From positions 1,488,001 through 1,552,000 of the forward strand of contig NC_085883.1 in NCBI RefSeq assembly GCF_035222275.1: 64,000 bases of DNA, read 5' to 3'. The DNA comes from Podospora bellae-mahoneyi (lineage: Eukaryota > Ascomycota > Sordariomycetes > Sordariales > Podosporaceae). Below are positions 10,617 to 24,448 of this stretch, piece after piece. Below the pieces are notes generated by a model. That model saw only the letters and a program-made list of their open reading frames with translations, was not told the origin of the DNA and made no database searches. The first letter of the stretch is position 1. Every line of letters begins with the position of its first letter. The position numbers were made by a program, and so were the translations under genes.

Positions 10617-11735
10617 CTAGTTGCAGAGCTCCTCTTCTTTCTCCCAGCCCTCAATCTTGAATCTAAATGTTTCATCCCCAGAGCCTCTTGGGATGGGGTT
10701 CCCATGAGGGTCCCAGAGAGCCCTCTCAGTATAAGTCACATTGCCATCCCAATCCACGAGAATGATAGTCTGTCGTTGCGTGCCGTAGAGGCCAGTTTGG
10801 AAGCCATTGGGCTGGTCGTCTGGGCGAGCCACGATGGTCAAGACTTCGGCTGCCGGCGAATCACGATCCTTGTGCTTCACTTGTCCTCGCAGTCTGGCCT
10901 CTGCCATTTCTTCTTGGTGCGACTTGCCGCCAAAGGCAGGGATAAAAATCGAGTCCTTGAGCAACGGGATGCCTTCCTCAAGGTCCATGGTGTGGTCGGA
11001 TGGAAACCTATCCGTGTCCAAAATTTCGAACAGTGCCTCCTGGAGTTCCTTTTCGTCCATCTTTTCGGTGACAGCACGGAGCATTGCTTCGCGGCCTTCC
11101 CGAATCTTGGGCCATAGCTCCTCCTCCTTATCTTCCTGTTCCGGATGCAAATATGTGGCGTTGCTCAGGCCGTAGATGGAGCTGCGCTTTCCACATATCC
11201 ATGGAACCTGCCCAACATGGTCGCAACGGTTCGAGATTATGGCCAGGGGCTCAATGTTGTTGCTATCCCCCTTCGCCTTTCTGAGTTTTCCGCAGATCAA
11301 GGAGAAGCCACCCACCCCCTTTACACCACCGTCTTCTAGCATGCGGGTCACAAACCGCTCTGTCGATTCGGCCGGGTCAGCGCCAAGCCATGCCGTCACC
11401 ATGCCTCCACGGCTGCGCTTGCCATGTACCGGATGGGCAACATCGTGGGTGTCCGTTTCCCGGTAGTTTGTAAGGACGGCAATGTTTCCACCCTTGGTGA
11501 TGCCGAGCCACGTCCCTCGCTCGGCTCGCTGGAGATCTCGACTGGAGAGGACTTCGACCTCGGCCGGTAGAGCGGCCTTTGCTACCCCGTTGGCCGAGCC
11601 GTTAACGGCGGGGATTTCTGGGGTAGCTTTCCACCAGTGGGGTCTGCTCGTTGGGCGCAGGATGTACTCGTCGCGGTTGTCGATGACGACCAGGGCGTAT
11701 TTGGGGTGGGATGTTGTAAGCAGCACTATACACAT
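10617..11735 (-). CDS. TANGO2/NRDE family protein
   Basis: Single-exon gene of 372 residues from Met 11735. The start was chosen because the family begins MCIVLL with Cys at position 2; the frame is open further upstream but that part is low-complexity leader sequence. The name-giving motif NRDE is at residues 20-23, followed by the conserved RPT, WWK and GTWLGI segments, the SNR motif and the LSNATY segment. TANGO2 proteins are implicated in Golgi organisation and in lipid or heme handling at mitochondria; the N-terminal Cys and the distant resemblance to Ntn hydrolases suggest, but do not prove, an enzymatic activity. It lies divergent from homocitrate synthase across about 1.7 kb. Confidence 0.9.
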   Translation of the reverse strand: MCIVLLTTSHPKYALVVIDNRDEYILRPTSRPHWWKATPEIPAVNGSANGVAKAALPAEVEVLSSRDLQRAERGTWLGITKGGNIAVLTNYRETDTHDVAHPVHGKRSRGGMVTAWLGADPAESTERFVTRMLEDGGVKGVGGFSLICGKLRKAKGDSNNIEPLAIISNRCDHVGQVPWICGKRSSIYGLSNATYLHPEQEDKEEELWPKIREGREAMLRAVTEKMDEKELQEALFEILDTDRFPSDHTMDLEEGIPLLKDSIFIPAFGGKSHQEEMAEARLRGQVKHKDRDSPAAEVLTIVARPDDQPNGFQTGLYGTQRQTIILVDWDGNVTYTERALWDPHGNPIPRGSGDETFRFKIEGWEKEEELCN

Positions 11736-13435
11736 TTTGACGTGGTGGTATAGGGGAAGATGATGTATGTAGGGATGTTGAGAAAATGGGTAGATGGATA
11801 AGATAGATGAGACGGGTAAGGACGGGATCGTCACAAGTACGGATAAGGATAGGGGATTATATATGAGGAAGTGAGATAGGTGAGTTGCACGTGTGTGAGT
11901 GTGTGCGATTAGGTATCGAGAGATCAAGTACGGACGCTGACACTTGCCACGCCTTCCCCCAAGAGCCTTCCGTATTTATAGCTGATCAGAGAGACAAGAG
12001 CGTACGTTCAGGCAGATCAGGTTCCCAACGCATGCAACACTCACAGAGGAATCGAAAGGTTGCAGGATGCAGATGAAATCAGGCCACGCCGCCCTTACTG
12101 ACGGTTGCCAACCTGCCTAGCGCCGGGTCCAGCCACTACGGATGATCTGACGACATGGCTCTGGGCTTCTGGGCTTATATGGACACGAAACAGGAGCCCG
12201 CGAACAGAAGTCGCGCGGACGGTATCAACGGGACCGCCGGTGTAACGTCAAGGCGGGTTCCGGCCGGGTATCGGGTTTCCACGGTCAAGGCGGCCGAAGC
12301 GTGTGCCTTGCGTTGGGCTGGATGGTGACAGTCGTACAGGTAGGAGGTAGTGGTGAACAGGTGTTTGCCGACCCCGCCTGACTGAGACCCCTCCCTCTGC
12401 CCCGGATTTTCAACAGGCGAAGGTGCACGGGCCATCCATGTGAAAGAAAGCTCGAGCCAGGTCCTTGCCGTCGGCATCCCGGCCTGAACCAAGGGCGGGG
12501 CAATACCAAAGTGGATGTCTGCTGGAGTTGTAAACCCCGCCGATGTAGGACGTCGTGGATGTTCCTGCCTGAGGACGCTCGGACGCTATCGAGACGCAAT
12601 GCCGAATTCCATAACACCGCATGGCTATGATGAATCATCTCTTCTTTCAAGTGGGATCTGATGGGGCCGCTTGCCTTCTAGCCTCTTGGTGCAGCAAGGT
12701 AACAATAACGACGAACTTCGGTGGAAGGGTCGAGGGGACAGCAAACACACACCCCAACTCCTCGATGACACATGCTCCCAAACGTGTTAGTCAATTCAGC
12801 ATGGACAGGGGTTGCCGGATGCTGTGTCCAGGCACTTGGAGAGCGCGGGGATTGCGATGCAACATTTTTTTATATTGACCGCCCAGTTATGGCTAACGTG
12901 TACCACGGTGCTTGCAATATGCGTACATGTCCGTGTCCCATTAGCCACTGTGTGTATGTGTGTTTGCCCCCCATCGTGATGCTTCAAGGGGGCGGCCGGC
13001 TGGTGATAGACGGACATTCTCTTCTCGTAGGGAATAGAGGATTGAAAACATGAGTCCCGGAGATCTCTTGATCGCGGCCGGTGTTATGGAAAAGAAAAGC
13101 GGCGGATAAAAGACCCCCAGACAGGGCCTTGTGACGTTATGTTCTTGGCCGTTTTCAGACTGTTTGGCCAATCAAGCCCTCCTTTTTCTACTGGGCGAGC
13201 TGTAGGGGCTCTTGTTTAGAGCGTTTTCTTTTGTGCCACTGCGGGGTCGATGGCAGCTGCCAACGAAAAACTCTGATTGACTCATTCAGGTTTGAGAGGG
13301 GCGGATCGCGCCGACTATTTCAGCGACATCGGGAAGCTGTTGATTGACATTTTTACTTTTGATCTCTATACATCTTTTACTGTCCTTTCGACCCATTGCG
13401 CCTGCAGCAAACCCAACAGACAGACGACAGACACA
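11736..13435. other. Divergent promoter region of NRDE and homocitrate synthase genes
   Basis: About 1.7 kb with no recognisable protein-coding gene. It should include the promoters and 5' leaders of both flanking genes. A perfect TGACTCA element sits at 13278-13284 (listed separately), and pyrimidine-rich tracts occur just before the homocitrate synthase start, as is common in fungal promoters. Confidence 0.5.
13278..13284. promoter_or_regulatory. Cpc1/Gcn4-type binding site (TGACTCA)
   Basis: Exact match to the palindromic TGACTCA core, 152 bases upstream of the homocitrate synthase ATG. In fungi the Gcn4/CpcA/Cpc1 activator binds this sequence to induce amino-acid biosynthetic genes on starvation, and lysine genes are classical targets. 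Placement fits; binding is inferred. Confidence 0.65.
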
Positions 13436-15140
<1,705 letters not shown>

Positions 15141-16811
15141 AGCTTAGTGGTTGGGTGTCATTGAGCGCTGTCTGAGGGGCGTTATTATTTATTTGTTTTT
15201 GGCCATCATTTGCGGAGTTGTGTGTACCAGGGAAAAAGGGCGATGCATTTGGTTTACAGAATTTCGTGGTTGTATTTTGCGGTAATCTTGGAACTCAAAA
15301 GTTCTGAATGGTATATGAGATACGGCGGAAAGGAGCAAGAAAGCCCCTATGCCACACTTTACAAGACCTTTTACGTTATTCAGTGCAATAGTGTTCATGT
15401 GATCGCATCGGCAACACACCTCATTACTATGCATATTATCTACATCCGCCAGAGGACACTGGATTATCCTGAGGTACATAATTGGGCAGTTTCATCCTCG
15501 GCACATGGATGTCTCATGACAACCAATCGCAAAGAGGTTTTCGACGTCATCACACAGCTAATAGCAGGGTATCTTCACAGTCTCTTGGGCACACATGTGG
15601 ACCTGGAGATAAGTGTGCCTTTCGGGTTTAGTTATGTGATCAGCTGTCTGGGGGACACTCCTGGAAGCTCAGATAGGCGGTGCTGCCCAGCTTCCTGCCC
15701 TGTGGGGGGGTCCAAGGGATGGTTAGGCACAGTATGACAGAAAGCCCAAGTTACCACCAAGACACAGCATTGGCCGGGGGAAACCTAGAGGCAAATCGGA
15801 ACAGGTCAAACAAATGTTTGGGCGCGGGGTTTTCCCAGGTCCCGATGCAAATTCTGTGCGTCTGTCTGTGTACGAAAGGAATCCGTGAAGACACACGATG
15901 AAAGCTTGTTGAGGTTCAACTCAGAGGTGAAGCCCAAGACCAAAGCATTGGGTTAAACCATGTGGTTTGGGTCTTCTCATGCCAAGTTGTGGAATCTGCT
16001 AGGGTTCTCACCAACATCGGATAGCTTAACTAACAGAAACTATCATTGCATATGAAGCCGAGACAAACCTCACCTCTACGCTCAGTCAGTCACACAGACA
16101 CAAGGCACACCAAAAATTGCCTTCCATCCCTGCTTAGGCGGTATGCGTGCGGAAGCCCAACATCGAGTTGTAGAAATAGAAATGGCTGGATAGACCTCAT
16201 CTGTGCTCATGGGCTTTCTGTGTCTTTTTGCGACGCATCAGCCTGACCCTAGCCTCACAAGACCAAAGCCATCGAGTCCACCTTGAGCTCTTACACTAAA
16301 CAGCCCGTGCTTAGCTCTATCATTGTTTTCTCTCGAAACCAACGTATCGGGATCCCAAACGAAGCACTCAAACGGCGAGAGCGCAGCGATTCCTTCTGCA
16401 ATAAAACATCTCCCGCTGTGTTCGATCTCTGCTTTGCCGTTCCGCTGCATCCCGGAAACAGCGGGCAATCGAACGAGGGAAACGGGAAAGGGGAAAACGC
16501 ACAGTCCACTTCTTGCCTTGGACCCCCTCCCCTGGCGCAGGCTTTTTTGGCGCCCTCCATTCTGTGTCGTCATCGGACCAACATCTTGGACCTGAGACGG
16601 TCGAAACCTTGAACAGCCGACCCTCAGCACCCCCCTCCACCGTCTTTTTTTGTCGGAATCTCTCGAAGTTCTTGCTTTCTCTCCGTACGCGCAAACTTCC
16701 AGTCTCTGCATTCAAATATCCCTTTGGACCCTGAATCTGTGGTCTCCCTTGGCCTGCGATCTGCCGAACACCCCCGCACTTGTCCGTCTCGTGTAGTACT
16801 CCACCAGAACC
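15141..16811. other. Intergenic, no convincing gene
   Basis: About 1.7 kb between two plus-strand genes. A plus-strand open frame at 15210-15737 has no recognisable motif and is probably fortuitous. The last 250 bases are pyrimidine-rich, as expected for the promoter and leader of the downstream gene. Confidence 0.45.
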
Positions 16812-18516
16812 ATGGCTCACCGGACATCTGCCCCTGACCTTGTTCGCGAGCGCCCCGACCGCTTCGAAAGGGGCCGCTTCGAGTACGAAAGAGACCGCGA
16901 TCGGTTCAGCGAGATCCGAGAGCGCTTCGAAGATGACGACGATGACTACGTGTACGAGCGAGAACGCCGTGTAACATCCCGGCCTCCCCCCCGCGACCGC
17001 GACCGATCCGTCGACCGCCGTTCCCGGGCCCCCTATGACGACGACGAGACCATCATCCGGGAGCGCCGCCGGGTCATTTATGATGACGAGCAACCACGCA
17101 GTATCCTTCGACGTCGACCATCTCCCGAGAGTGAGGTGGAGCGCAGATCTTCTGTCGTGATTGAGAAGGAGAGAAGGTACCGCAGCCCGTCACCCTCCAA
17201 TGCGCCCCGTCCTGGACGACTTTTGAGACGGCAATCGAGCCTGGACACTTTTGATCGCAGGCCCCGTGGATATTACGAGCGTGAGGAATACGGACCCCCC
17301 GCCCGCCGCCTGGACCACAGTGTCCCGCCCTACGCCGAGAGCCACCGGCCGCTGCCCCGCCACCGAGCCCTGCCCCCTCCCAGAGTGTACGCCGAACGTG
17401 AATACTTCGACGAGATCCACGTCGATGACCATCACCATGACCATCCCGGCCGAGTCCGCGAAAGGGAGGTGATCCATACCCGCATGAGGTCACGGAGTCG
17501 AGAGTCGCGCATCCGTCGTGGAAGATCCCGATCGTCCAGCAGGAGCAGCTCCTCAAGCAGCAGCGGCGGCACCAGCCTCACTACCCGAAGCGAGTATCCA
17601 AAGAAGGGCAAGACCCGCATTCCAGCGCGCCTGGTCTCCAAGCGGGCGCTTATTGAGCTTGGTTACCCATTCGTCGAGGAGGTGAGTTGGGCGCCCTGTG
17701 ATGCAGCTCCAGAGATGCGATGCTGACAATTTTGCGAAGGGAAACACAATCATCGTCCAGAAGGCACTTGGCCAGAAGAACATTGACGATTTGCTGAAGC
17801 TGAGCGATGATTATAAGAAGAGTACGCCCACCCCGTTACTCCCCCACCAGGACAAAAAAGTAACATTCCCAGGCGAGTTCGAGATCATGGCCGCGCGATC
17901 CAGCGCTGGTGATATCATTGAGGAACGTCGAACAGAGATTGTCGAGTACCACACCACGGCACCTCCCCCAGCGGTGCACTACCACCATCAACACCCGCCG
18001 GCCCCGGCCGGTAATGGTCCTATTATCATCAACGCCCAGCCCGCTCCCGCACCAGCCCCTCCCGTCGAGGTGGTCAAGACAACCATGATCCGCGAGCAGT
18101 CCCCAGCACGGTCCTACACGACCACCTCGTACGATACCACCTCGTACGGTACAACCACGTCATATGACACCTCTCTTACCTCCAGGGGCCCACCCACAGT
18201 GATTGTGGACGCTCGCCCGCGTGAGGTAGCCCTTGTCGAGCCTTCTCGGGATACCTGGCGCTACGACGATAATGATGAGCTGCGATCTGAGATTCGGCAT
18301 CTGGAGCGGCAGCTCGCGCGGCGGGAACGGTCAAAGTCCAGACACTCGCGTCACGGCAGCCGAGGCGACCTGGTTAGGGCGGAGCGGTTGTCGACGGGCG
18401 AGCTGGTGCTGTACGAAGAGGAAATTGAGACAATTGAGGAGCCTGCGAGGGGAGGGTTGAGAATCGAGAAGGACAAACGAGGTAGGATGTCTATCAGCGT
18501 GCCGAGGAACCGGTAA
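16812..18516 (+). CDS. Charged, RS-rich fungal protein with DUF8035-like domain
   Basis: Exons 16812-17681 and 17740-18516 (58-base intron, donor GTGAGT, acceptor GCGAAG) give 548 residues. The first 250 residues are dominated by Arg, Asp, Glu and Ser, with many RDRD, RSRS and SPSP motifs; this is an intrinsically disordered, SR-like region. The conserved core spans the intron: KTRIPARLVSKRALIELGYPF, then NTIIVQKALGQKNIDDLL. This matches a fungal-only domain I recall as DUF8035. A His/Pro-rich linker, a Ser/Thr/Tyr repeat region (TSYDTTSYGTTTSYDTS) and a C-terminal charged helix (RSEIRHLERQLARRERS) follow. The RS-like composition suggests nucleic-acid or phase-separation behaviour, but the function is unknown. 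Confidence 0.85.
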
Positions 18517-19147
18517 CCGGTGCTCGGTTTGCCGGATTCGGTGCGTTTTCCTTCAGCTGCATTTGCTTGATCATGTTGAGGATGAGGAAGCTGACATGTT
18601 GGGTGATGTGATGTAGGCCCCCCTCCCAGGTTGATGAAGGCTATGTTGGCTACTTTGACTTGAGTGAGCAATTTCGAATCAAGCAAGCAAGCAAAGCGAA
18701 GCGAGTTGAAGACGAGATTAGATAGTAAGCTTCTGGGAGGCGATCTTTTTGGATGATGTGATTGGTTGCGAATTTCTTTGTTTGAGATTTTTTTGGGCGC
18801 GGCAGCAGCATACTAATAATGTGGGCGGCTGTTTTTGGTTACGATGTGATGAAGACTTTTTTTTATGAAATTTATAGTGTGGGAAATATGCATATGGAAT
18901 TTGGGATGGTCTGGATGTGGTGTGAAATGTAGGGGCAGAAGCTAGTCTGAGCTGTAGTAATCGAGATATCACAAGGATGATTGATGTTGGGGACTCTAGG
19001 GTGGTGAAAGCTTTTCGATTGCAAGATTGGTATGTTTGCTCATGATTTTTGGCGAGATGCCATTGATTTGATTTCTAGGATGAATGCCTACCTACCTAGC
19101 CAGTTATTCCTGCTCTAGGGGTAACCACCCGGTCAGAGGTAGGCATC
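18517..19147. other. Convergent intergenic region
   Basis: The 3' flanks of a plus-strand and a minus-strand gene meet here. It contains T-rich runs and AAGCAAGCAAGC-like simple sequence near 18680-18700. No gene recognised. Confidence 0.4.
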
Positions 19148-19802
19148 TCAGTTCGCAGCCCTGATCTGCCGAGCAGTACACTGCGTCAGACACCGAAACT
19201 TGCGGATGCCGCTGCGGGTTTCGGCGAAATTGGTCATGTGGTGGAAACCGACGCCCGGGAAGAGGATGACTCCCCGTAGGTCCTGCCGTCGAGGCCATAC
19301 ATTTTGTAGGGATGGCCTCTGTCTTTGTAGATGGCTGTTTTGGGGGATCAAGTGTGTGGTCAGCTAAGGTACTTTTGCTTTTTTTTGCAAATTGGTGTGA
19401 TGATGATGGTAATAATGAGAAAGAGGGCTGGGGGGGGTGGGTGGTTGGCTCACTCCAATGGTAGAGGGGGTTGTTGCTGAAGTGTATCTCGAGGACGTTG
19501 ATGTCTGTGGCGGCACCGCCGTAGCAGCCGCTGCGGACGCACCGGACGCCGGTCGTGCGGCCTGAGACGTCGTCTTGGGAGAGGTAGGGGCCGTAGGCGA
19601 GGACCTGTGGGGGGTGGTTGGTAGGAAGAAGAGAGGGGGGGGAGGAACGGACGTCGGCTTTGCTGGGGTCGTTGTCGAAGATGTACCAGCCGTCGTGGAG
19701 GACGCCGCCGTCGACGGGGATGATTTGGTGGCCCAGGTAGAGGTCGAAGTTTGCGGTGGCCAGGCCGGCGAGGGAGGCGAGGATGAGGGCTGAGAAACGC
19801 AT
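19148..19802 (-). CDS. Small secreted cysteine-containing protein, probable frameshift
   Basis: Exon 1 (19653-19802) encodes a signal peptide (MRFSALILASLAGLATA) and a mature start NFDLYLGHQIIPVDGG. Intron 19605-19652 (48 bases, GTCCGT to CACAG) leads to exon 2 (19454-19604), with SGRTTGVRCVRSGCYGG and HFSNNPLYHW. Intron 19335-19453 leads to exon 3. In exon 3 the frame reads KDRGHPYKMYGLDGRTYG and then stops at 19234, while the neighbouring frame continues convincingly (VILFPGVGFHHMTNF, then a CLTQC motif) to a stop at 19148. A single extra base in the four-C run (plus strand 19272-19275) would join them, so this is a homopolymer error or a real inactivating mutation. The protein would be a secreted effector-like or cell-surface protein; no family name recognised. 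Confidence 0.6.
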
Positions 19803-21719
19803 GATGAAGGTTCGTGGTGTGTGAGTGTGATGAGGACGTCTTCTTCGGGGGAGGAGGTATCTTAACAGACTATGGACATAGGCGAGCGACGGTGCCGCGC
19901 TGTTGTTGGTTGTAGGAGTAGATGTACATGCTAGGATCACCTGGGCGTTGATGGCAAGCACTCTGCTGTCTCTGTTGAGCTTGACAAGGGTGGAGTCCAC
20001 TAGGCTTGGTCTCCTCACTTCAGACGATGTAAGTGTTGAACACTAGGACAAGGCAGCAGACCAAAGAAGTCCGAGGGGTCTGACCCCAAATTGTGATGGA
20101 ATACCACGCCAAAGTCTTTTCTCCATAGCCAAGTGATGATAGGTAGACAAGGTCAAGTTAAACGTGAAAGCGCTCTAGCTGCTTTAGTTGTTTCTGCCGT
20201 CATTTCTTGGAGCGATGTGACTGTGAGTTGGCCAGACACGAGCCCAAGGAATTGAAGCCGATGAGCCCATCAGAGGTGGGTATCTGTAGGTCGATCTGTG
20301 CAAAGATTGGATCAGATCCCTAGATTCAGACAAGAGAGTTAACTCTTTAGAGACTCTGGTGAGAGATATCTCGGATTGGCAAACTTTGAGGATTTACGTT
20401 TACCATATCTTGTGGTTTCCAAGACGCTGGTTGTTTTCTCGGTCAGCCAAAAATATTGAGACAACATGAAGGAGAAACTCTCGCTGCCCAGGTACGCCAA
20501 GGGATTCTACTCGGAGGATCACACTAGCAACCATTAGCAGCTCAAGACCATGTATCATCGGCCGTGTATTTATGTGGACTGTGACGACAGCGGTTGATCC
20601 CTCATTGAGTTGCAAGGATGAGTTGTGAACGCTTACCTTGCTCTTGGGAAACCATTAGACGCTGGGTAAGATACCGAGGTAGGACTGCAGAGAGAGACGA
20701 CCTTTTTGATGATAGGTATATTGACTTCGGATTGAAAGGCACCACTTATTCTCGCTTTCTATCAAATTGTCAAAGTTATATTATACGCTGGTTGTGGGTG
20801 CTATCCCTTCTTTGGGCAGTGATGGCTACTCTGCCTCCGTTTGTTATATATAGGCTTCTAGTTGAATGAACATGCCACAATGAAGTGCTAAATATGAAAC
20901 ATGAGATCATGGATACTCGAAGTCCGGATTCTAGACTTTAATAGCTTATAGTAACGGGAACTAAGCTTGAACTATAGACTGTAAGAGCTTAGACCAATGA
21001 GAAAGAAGTGTAGATGAAGTTACTGTAATACTTGAAGAGTGGGTAGGATCAGAAGCTTGGTTGAATATCATCTAACAGACAAATAGAGGAATGATGGCTA
21101 TTTTCACCCTCCTCGCCATCATTCTTGCCCTCCATAAAAGACACGGAGAAATCTGAACTTGAACCCAGCATATGCAGTGTTTTGCTTGATATATATCTAA
21201 GAAGATGGGTATTGGATGTTGTTCGCGGATCTAATGTTTCGTAAACACGCCTTTCATCACATAATTCCCTACCTCAAGAGGTGTATGAGAATGCGGTGTG
21301 AATCAGAGTAATCAGTGAGATAAAATCGTTTTGGTTCACTTGTAAGCTGAACCTCTGACCTACAATAAGACGAAGGGCACTTCTGCCTGAGACAAGACAA
21401 TTCTCGTACTGACATGCCTTGAAGGGTTGCAAGCCCTAGGCTTTTTATTTCTTCATTAATATTCAAGGTCAGGTTCTAGAAATTAAAGACTCGAGTCTTG
21501 AATATCAAAAGCTCGGATTTCTAGATATTAAAAGCTACTTTAAGAGCTTATATCAGCTAAGAAGGAGAGAGTATAATTAAGACTATATTCCAAAACGCTA
21601 GACTATCACTTGGTATTCCTCTAAGCCATGCCGTGTACTGTGTAAAGCCAAAAAGTTCTATCATGATCTCATAATTTCATTCCACTGCTTGTTGGCCGTG
21701 TTGAATCTCTAGCCACAAT
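19803..21719. other. AT-rich intergenic region
   Basis: About 1.9 kb with no recognisable gene. From about 20100 it is AT-rich and short of coding signal. Two similar blocks, near 20913-20947 (TCCGGATTCTAGACTTTAATAGC) and 21509-21540 (CTCGGATTTCTAGATATTAAAAGC), look like diverged direct repeats about 600 bases apart. This could be an eroded, RIP-altered insertion; no element can be named. Confidence 0.4.
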
Positions 21720-23565
21720 CTATGATGGAGGTTTGTGTACAGGAGGCGGTGGCAAGATTCCCACAGGCTCATTTTCCGCAGAGACGACAATCGACGGTGA
21801 GTTGAAACCGCTTGGTTGAATAGTGAGGGACAATCCAGGCTTCGCTGATGGGGACGTCGTGTCGGCATCGTCGTTGTGGCGAGGGCCGGAGTCGTGAGAA
21901 GCTCTGTGGGAGGTTCCGCTGTTGAGATCCGGCCTGGACGGGCCTCCTGGCGAAAGCTGCAACGATACAGGGTTTGGCGACAGAGCCCTCGATGACGACG
22001 GCGGGCTGGGCTTTGTGAAACCCGTGACGCTCCCTGTGAAACTGTTTGCTCTTGAGCGTCGACGTCCGCGCTCATCGTCTTCTGGACGAGCCATGTTGTA
22101 TCTATCCTCAAGGTGCCTCAGATTCCGGTTCCGAATTTCTTCTCCTGGCGTAGTCGGATATTTGCTCGCCGCAACATCCTGGAACTCCGAATCGTCGAAG
22201 CTCTTGAGATCCGCGGTGCCGAGTATGTGACCGATGGCGCTCAGTCCTTTTGCTATCTTGCTCCGGCCCGCATCGGGACGACGGGGTCCGTCCGATTTGT
22301 CTTCGCTGATACGCCTGGGTCCCGAATGGCTGATGCCAAGTCCGGTTTGTGCATCAGACTCGTCATGATGGTGTGAGCAGTTGCAGTGAGCTGGGGTAGG
22401 GCTCGCTGCAGCAACCATGTCTTCTGCCAGTAGCATATAAAGCGAACCACAGGCAGCAAAGGCCGATGCCACAATCGGCGCCCATTGACCTGGCCAGAAA
22501 TGTTAGTAATAAGACCGGTGAATTGGAATGGACAGTGGATGGAATAACGACTGCATACCAACGTTGGCCATGGGTTCTGTTTGCCAATTGACTGGGGCGC
22601 TCCAGAAATTCAACTCCCCCACGACAAGAATTGCAATGACAGCTGCTCCGAACACCGGAATTTCCACGACGCTTAGAAACCCCCTGATGATATTGTTGAC
22701 CTTATTCATCCTCTCAGGGGTAGCGCCGTTGGTTCCCGTTTCTGGCTGATCCAGATATGTCTCTCCAAACCGCTCTTGCCAGTTCACTTTAAGTATCTTG
22801 TCCCACATCGATACCATCGAAAGGATGGCAGGAATGCAACAGGCGGCGCAGAATAGCGTGGCGGTGCCAAACGTCATGATGAAAGGCTCGGGAATAACAT
22901 ATATCTCGTCTGCCGAACCTTGTCGCATCGGTGAAAAGGGCCCGTCTTCAATAGAGCATACCAGACCGCATAAACTTTCGCCGTAAATAAAAAGTGACTC
23001 GTCGGTATCACATGGCACCGCCTCGGTCCGGAAGAACTCAACAGTCAAAGCCAACAGGCCAACGAGGATGATGCCTGCCCAAAGGAATATGGTATTCCGA
23101 CCAGGGTTGTTGAAATATGTAGTTGACAGTCTAACCGTGATGGGGGCTGTTAGAATGCCAATAGAGCAGAACTGGAAAGCGCCATATATGTCCATATCAA
23201 CGGCGTTGGGAACATGCAATGCCGCCAAAGCTACTCCGTGGACTGCAGCAACGGCAGGGAAGATCAAGGCTGCGGCCAAGCAAGCATTTCGAAGCCATTC
23301 CGTCTTCCTAGCAAGCACACAAGCTGCAACAAGAACATAGTATCTGAAAGGAGATGTAAGTGTTAGCACGGTATTCTAGTATAGTTGCCGAACAGACCAC
23401 GTACAAGACTCTACTACCAGGTCCATATTGACCAGAGACGGGCCATGAACACACCACCTTGGCGGGGGTGTTTACTGCAGCTGCAAGTGCTGGCAGGACA
23501 ACTTCAGCGGTGCTATTGCGGGCAACAAGGTCATAGGCGTGTGAAAGTAGCGGAAGCGCGGGCAT
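21720..23565 (-). CDS. Fungal multi-span membrane protein of unknown function
   Basis: Exons 23405-23565, 22559-23343 and 21720-22489 give 571 residues; donors GTACGT and GTATGC and acceptors TTTCAG and GGCCAG fit well. The first 320 residues contain about seven to eight hydrophobic segments, for instance RVLYYVLVAACVLA, ACLAAALIFPAVAAVHG, TIFLWAGIILVGLLALTV and GAAVIAILVVGELNFW, with Cys-containing loops (ESLCGLVCS). The N-terminal CSWPVSGQYGPGSR segment precedes the first span. The last 220 residues are cytoplasmic-type, Ser/Pro/Arg-rich, with a His/Cys cluster (HCNCSHHHDES) that could bind metal. It looks like a conserved family of Pezizomycotina, but I cannot name a substrate or role. It is divergent from the transporter gene at 24449, with 883 bases between. 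Confidence 0.8.
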
Positions 23566-24448
23566 GTCCTTGCAGTGCCGGAAAAATAAGCTCGTCTAAG
23601 AGAAGCGAAACATCAAGGCAGATCAAGAGCGGCTGAAATGGCAGAAGGAGATAGAATAAAAAGAAGACGCAAGATGATAGCGCCATCCGGGGAAACGTGT
23701 GCGCTTGTTATGCAGGTGGTGTTGACAGAGCCTCATGGTCGAAATGTCGGACTTGACTCCTTTAAGGACATCGGTGATCAGAAGAGGTCGGCAGTAGACA
23801 AGGCGGGGGAACAGGATCGTGTGTACCGCTGTCTCGGTGTGGTAGCACAATACAGCATCGCAGCGTCATATCGCGATGCGCCTGCTATTCCCGCAAAGCA
23901 GGGCTGTCTGGTTCCTCACGTGTCCTCATGCCAGTTTGGGCTTGTGCCTATGAGAGGACGAGCCAGTCAATATCTCCATGTGGCCGTGCCCGAAGATCAC
24001 TGAATGAATGAACATATGGTATTGTGGGGGCTCGAGATAGTTGCTGGAAAGGATTGCCCCGCATGGTGGCTGTGCCTACATTAGCGTTCCTGGTCTATCG
24101 GTTCCCAATGTGGCATTCGGCGATGCTTCCAGGTTGATTCTCGGTCTCTTTTGTGGACGGTGTCGGAAAAGACGAGGTCAGAAGCCACTGGGTGACTGGT
24201 AGTTGCAATCTCACAGGGCTAAGCCAGCGCCAAGCCGATTTCTAGCGGGCGAATAAAATATCAGCCACTCAACTTTCCACGTGCCTCCACTCTCCACTGC
24301 CCCGCAGACAAACCTCGACTCTGAGCCTCTGGCTATCACAAGATATGTTCGATATGTTCCTTGATCTTCTATGATTGATCCTGATCTTCTTTCTGCCATT
24401 TTGGCATGCCGCAAGTGTCGTGACCGTTGAACCCATTGCGCTGGCAAC
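23566..24448. other. Divergent promoter region
   Basis: About 880 bases between two divergently transcribed membrane-protein genes. No gene recognised. It should carry both promoters. Confidence 0.45.

Noticed and set aside
15210-15737. 175-residue plus-strand open frame downstream of homocitrate synthase
   Set aside because: No recognisable motif, no clear start context, unusual residue mix. It lies in the 3' flank and is probably a chance frame.
16368-17093. 241-residue minus-strand open frame
   Set aside because: Antisense to the well-supported DUF8035-type gene and its leader; a shadow frame.
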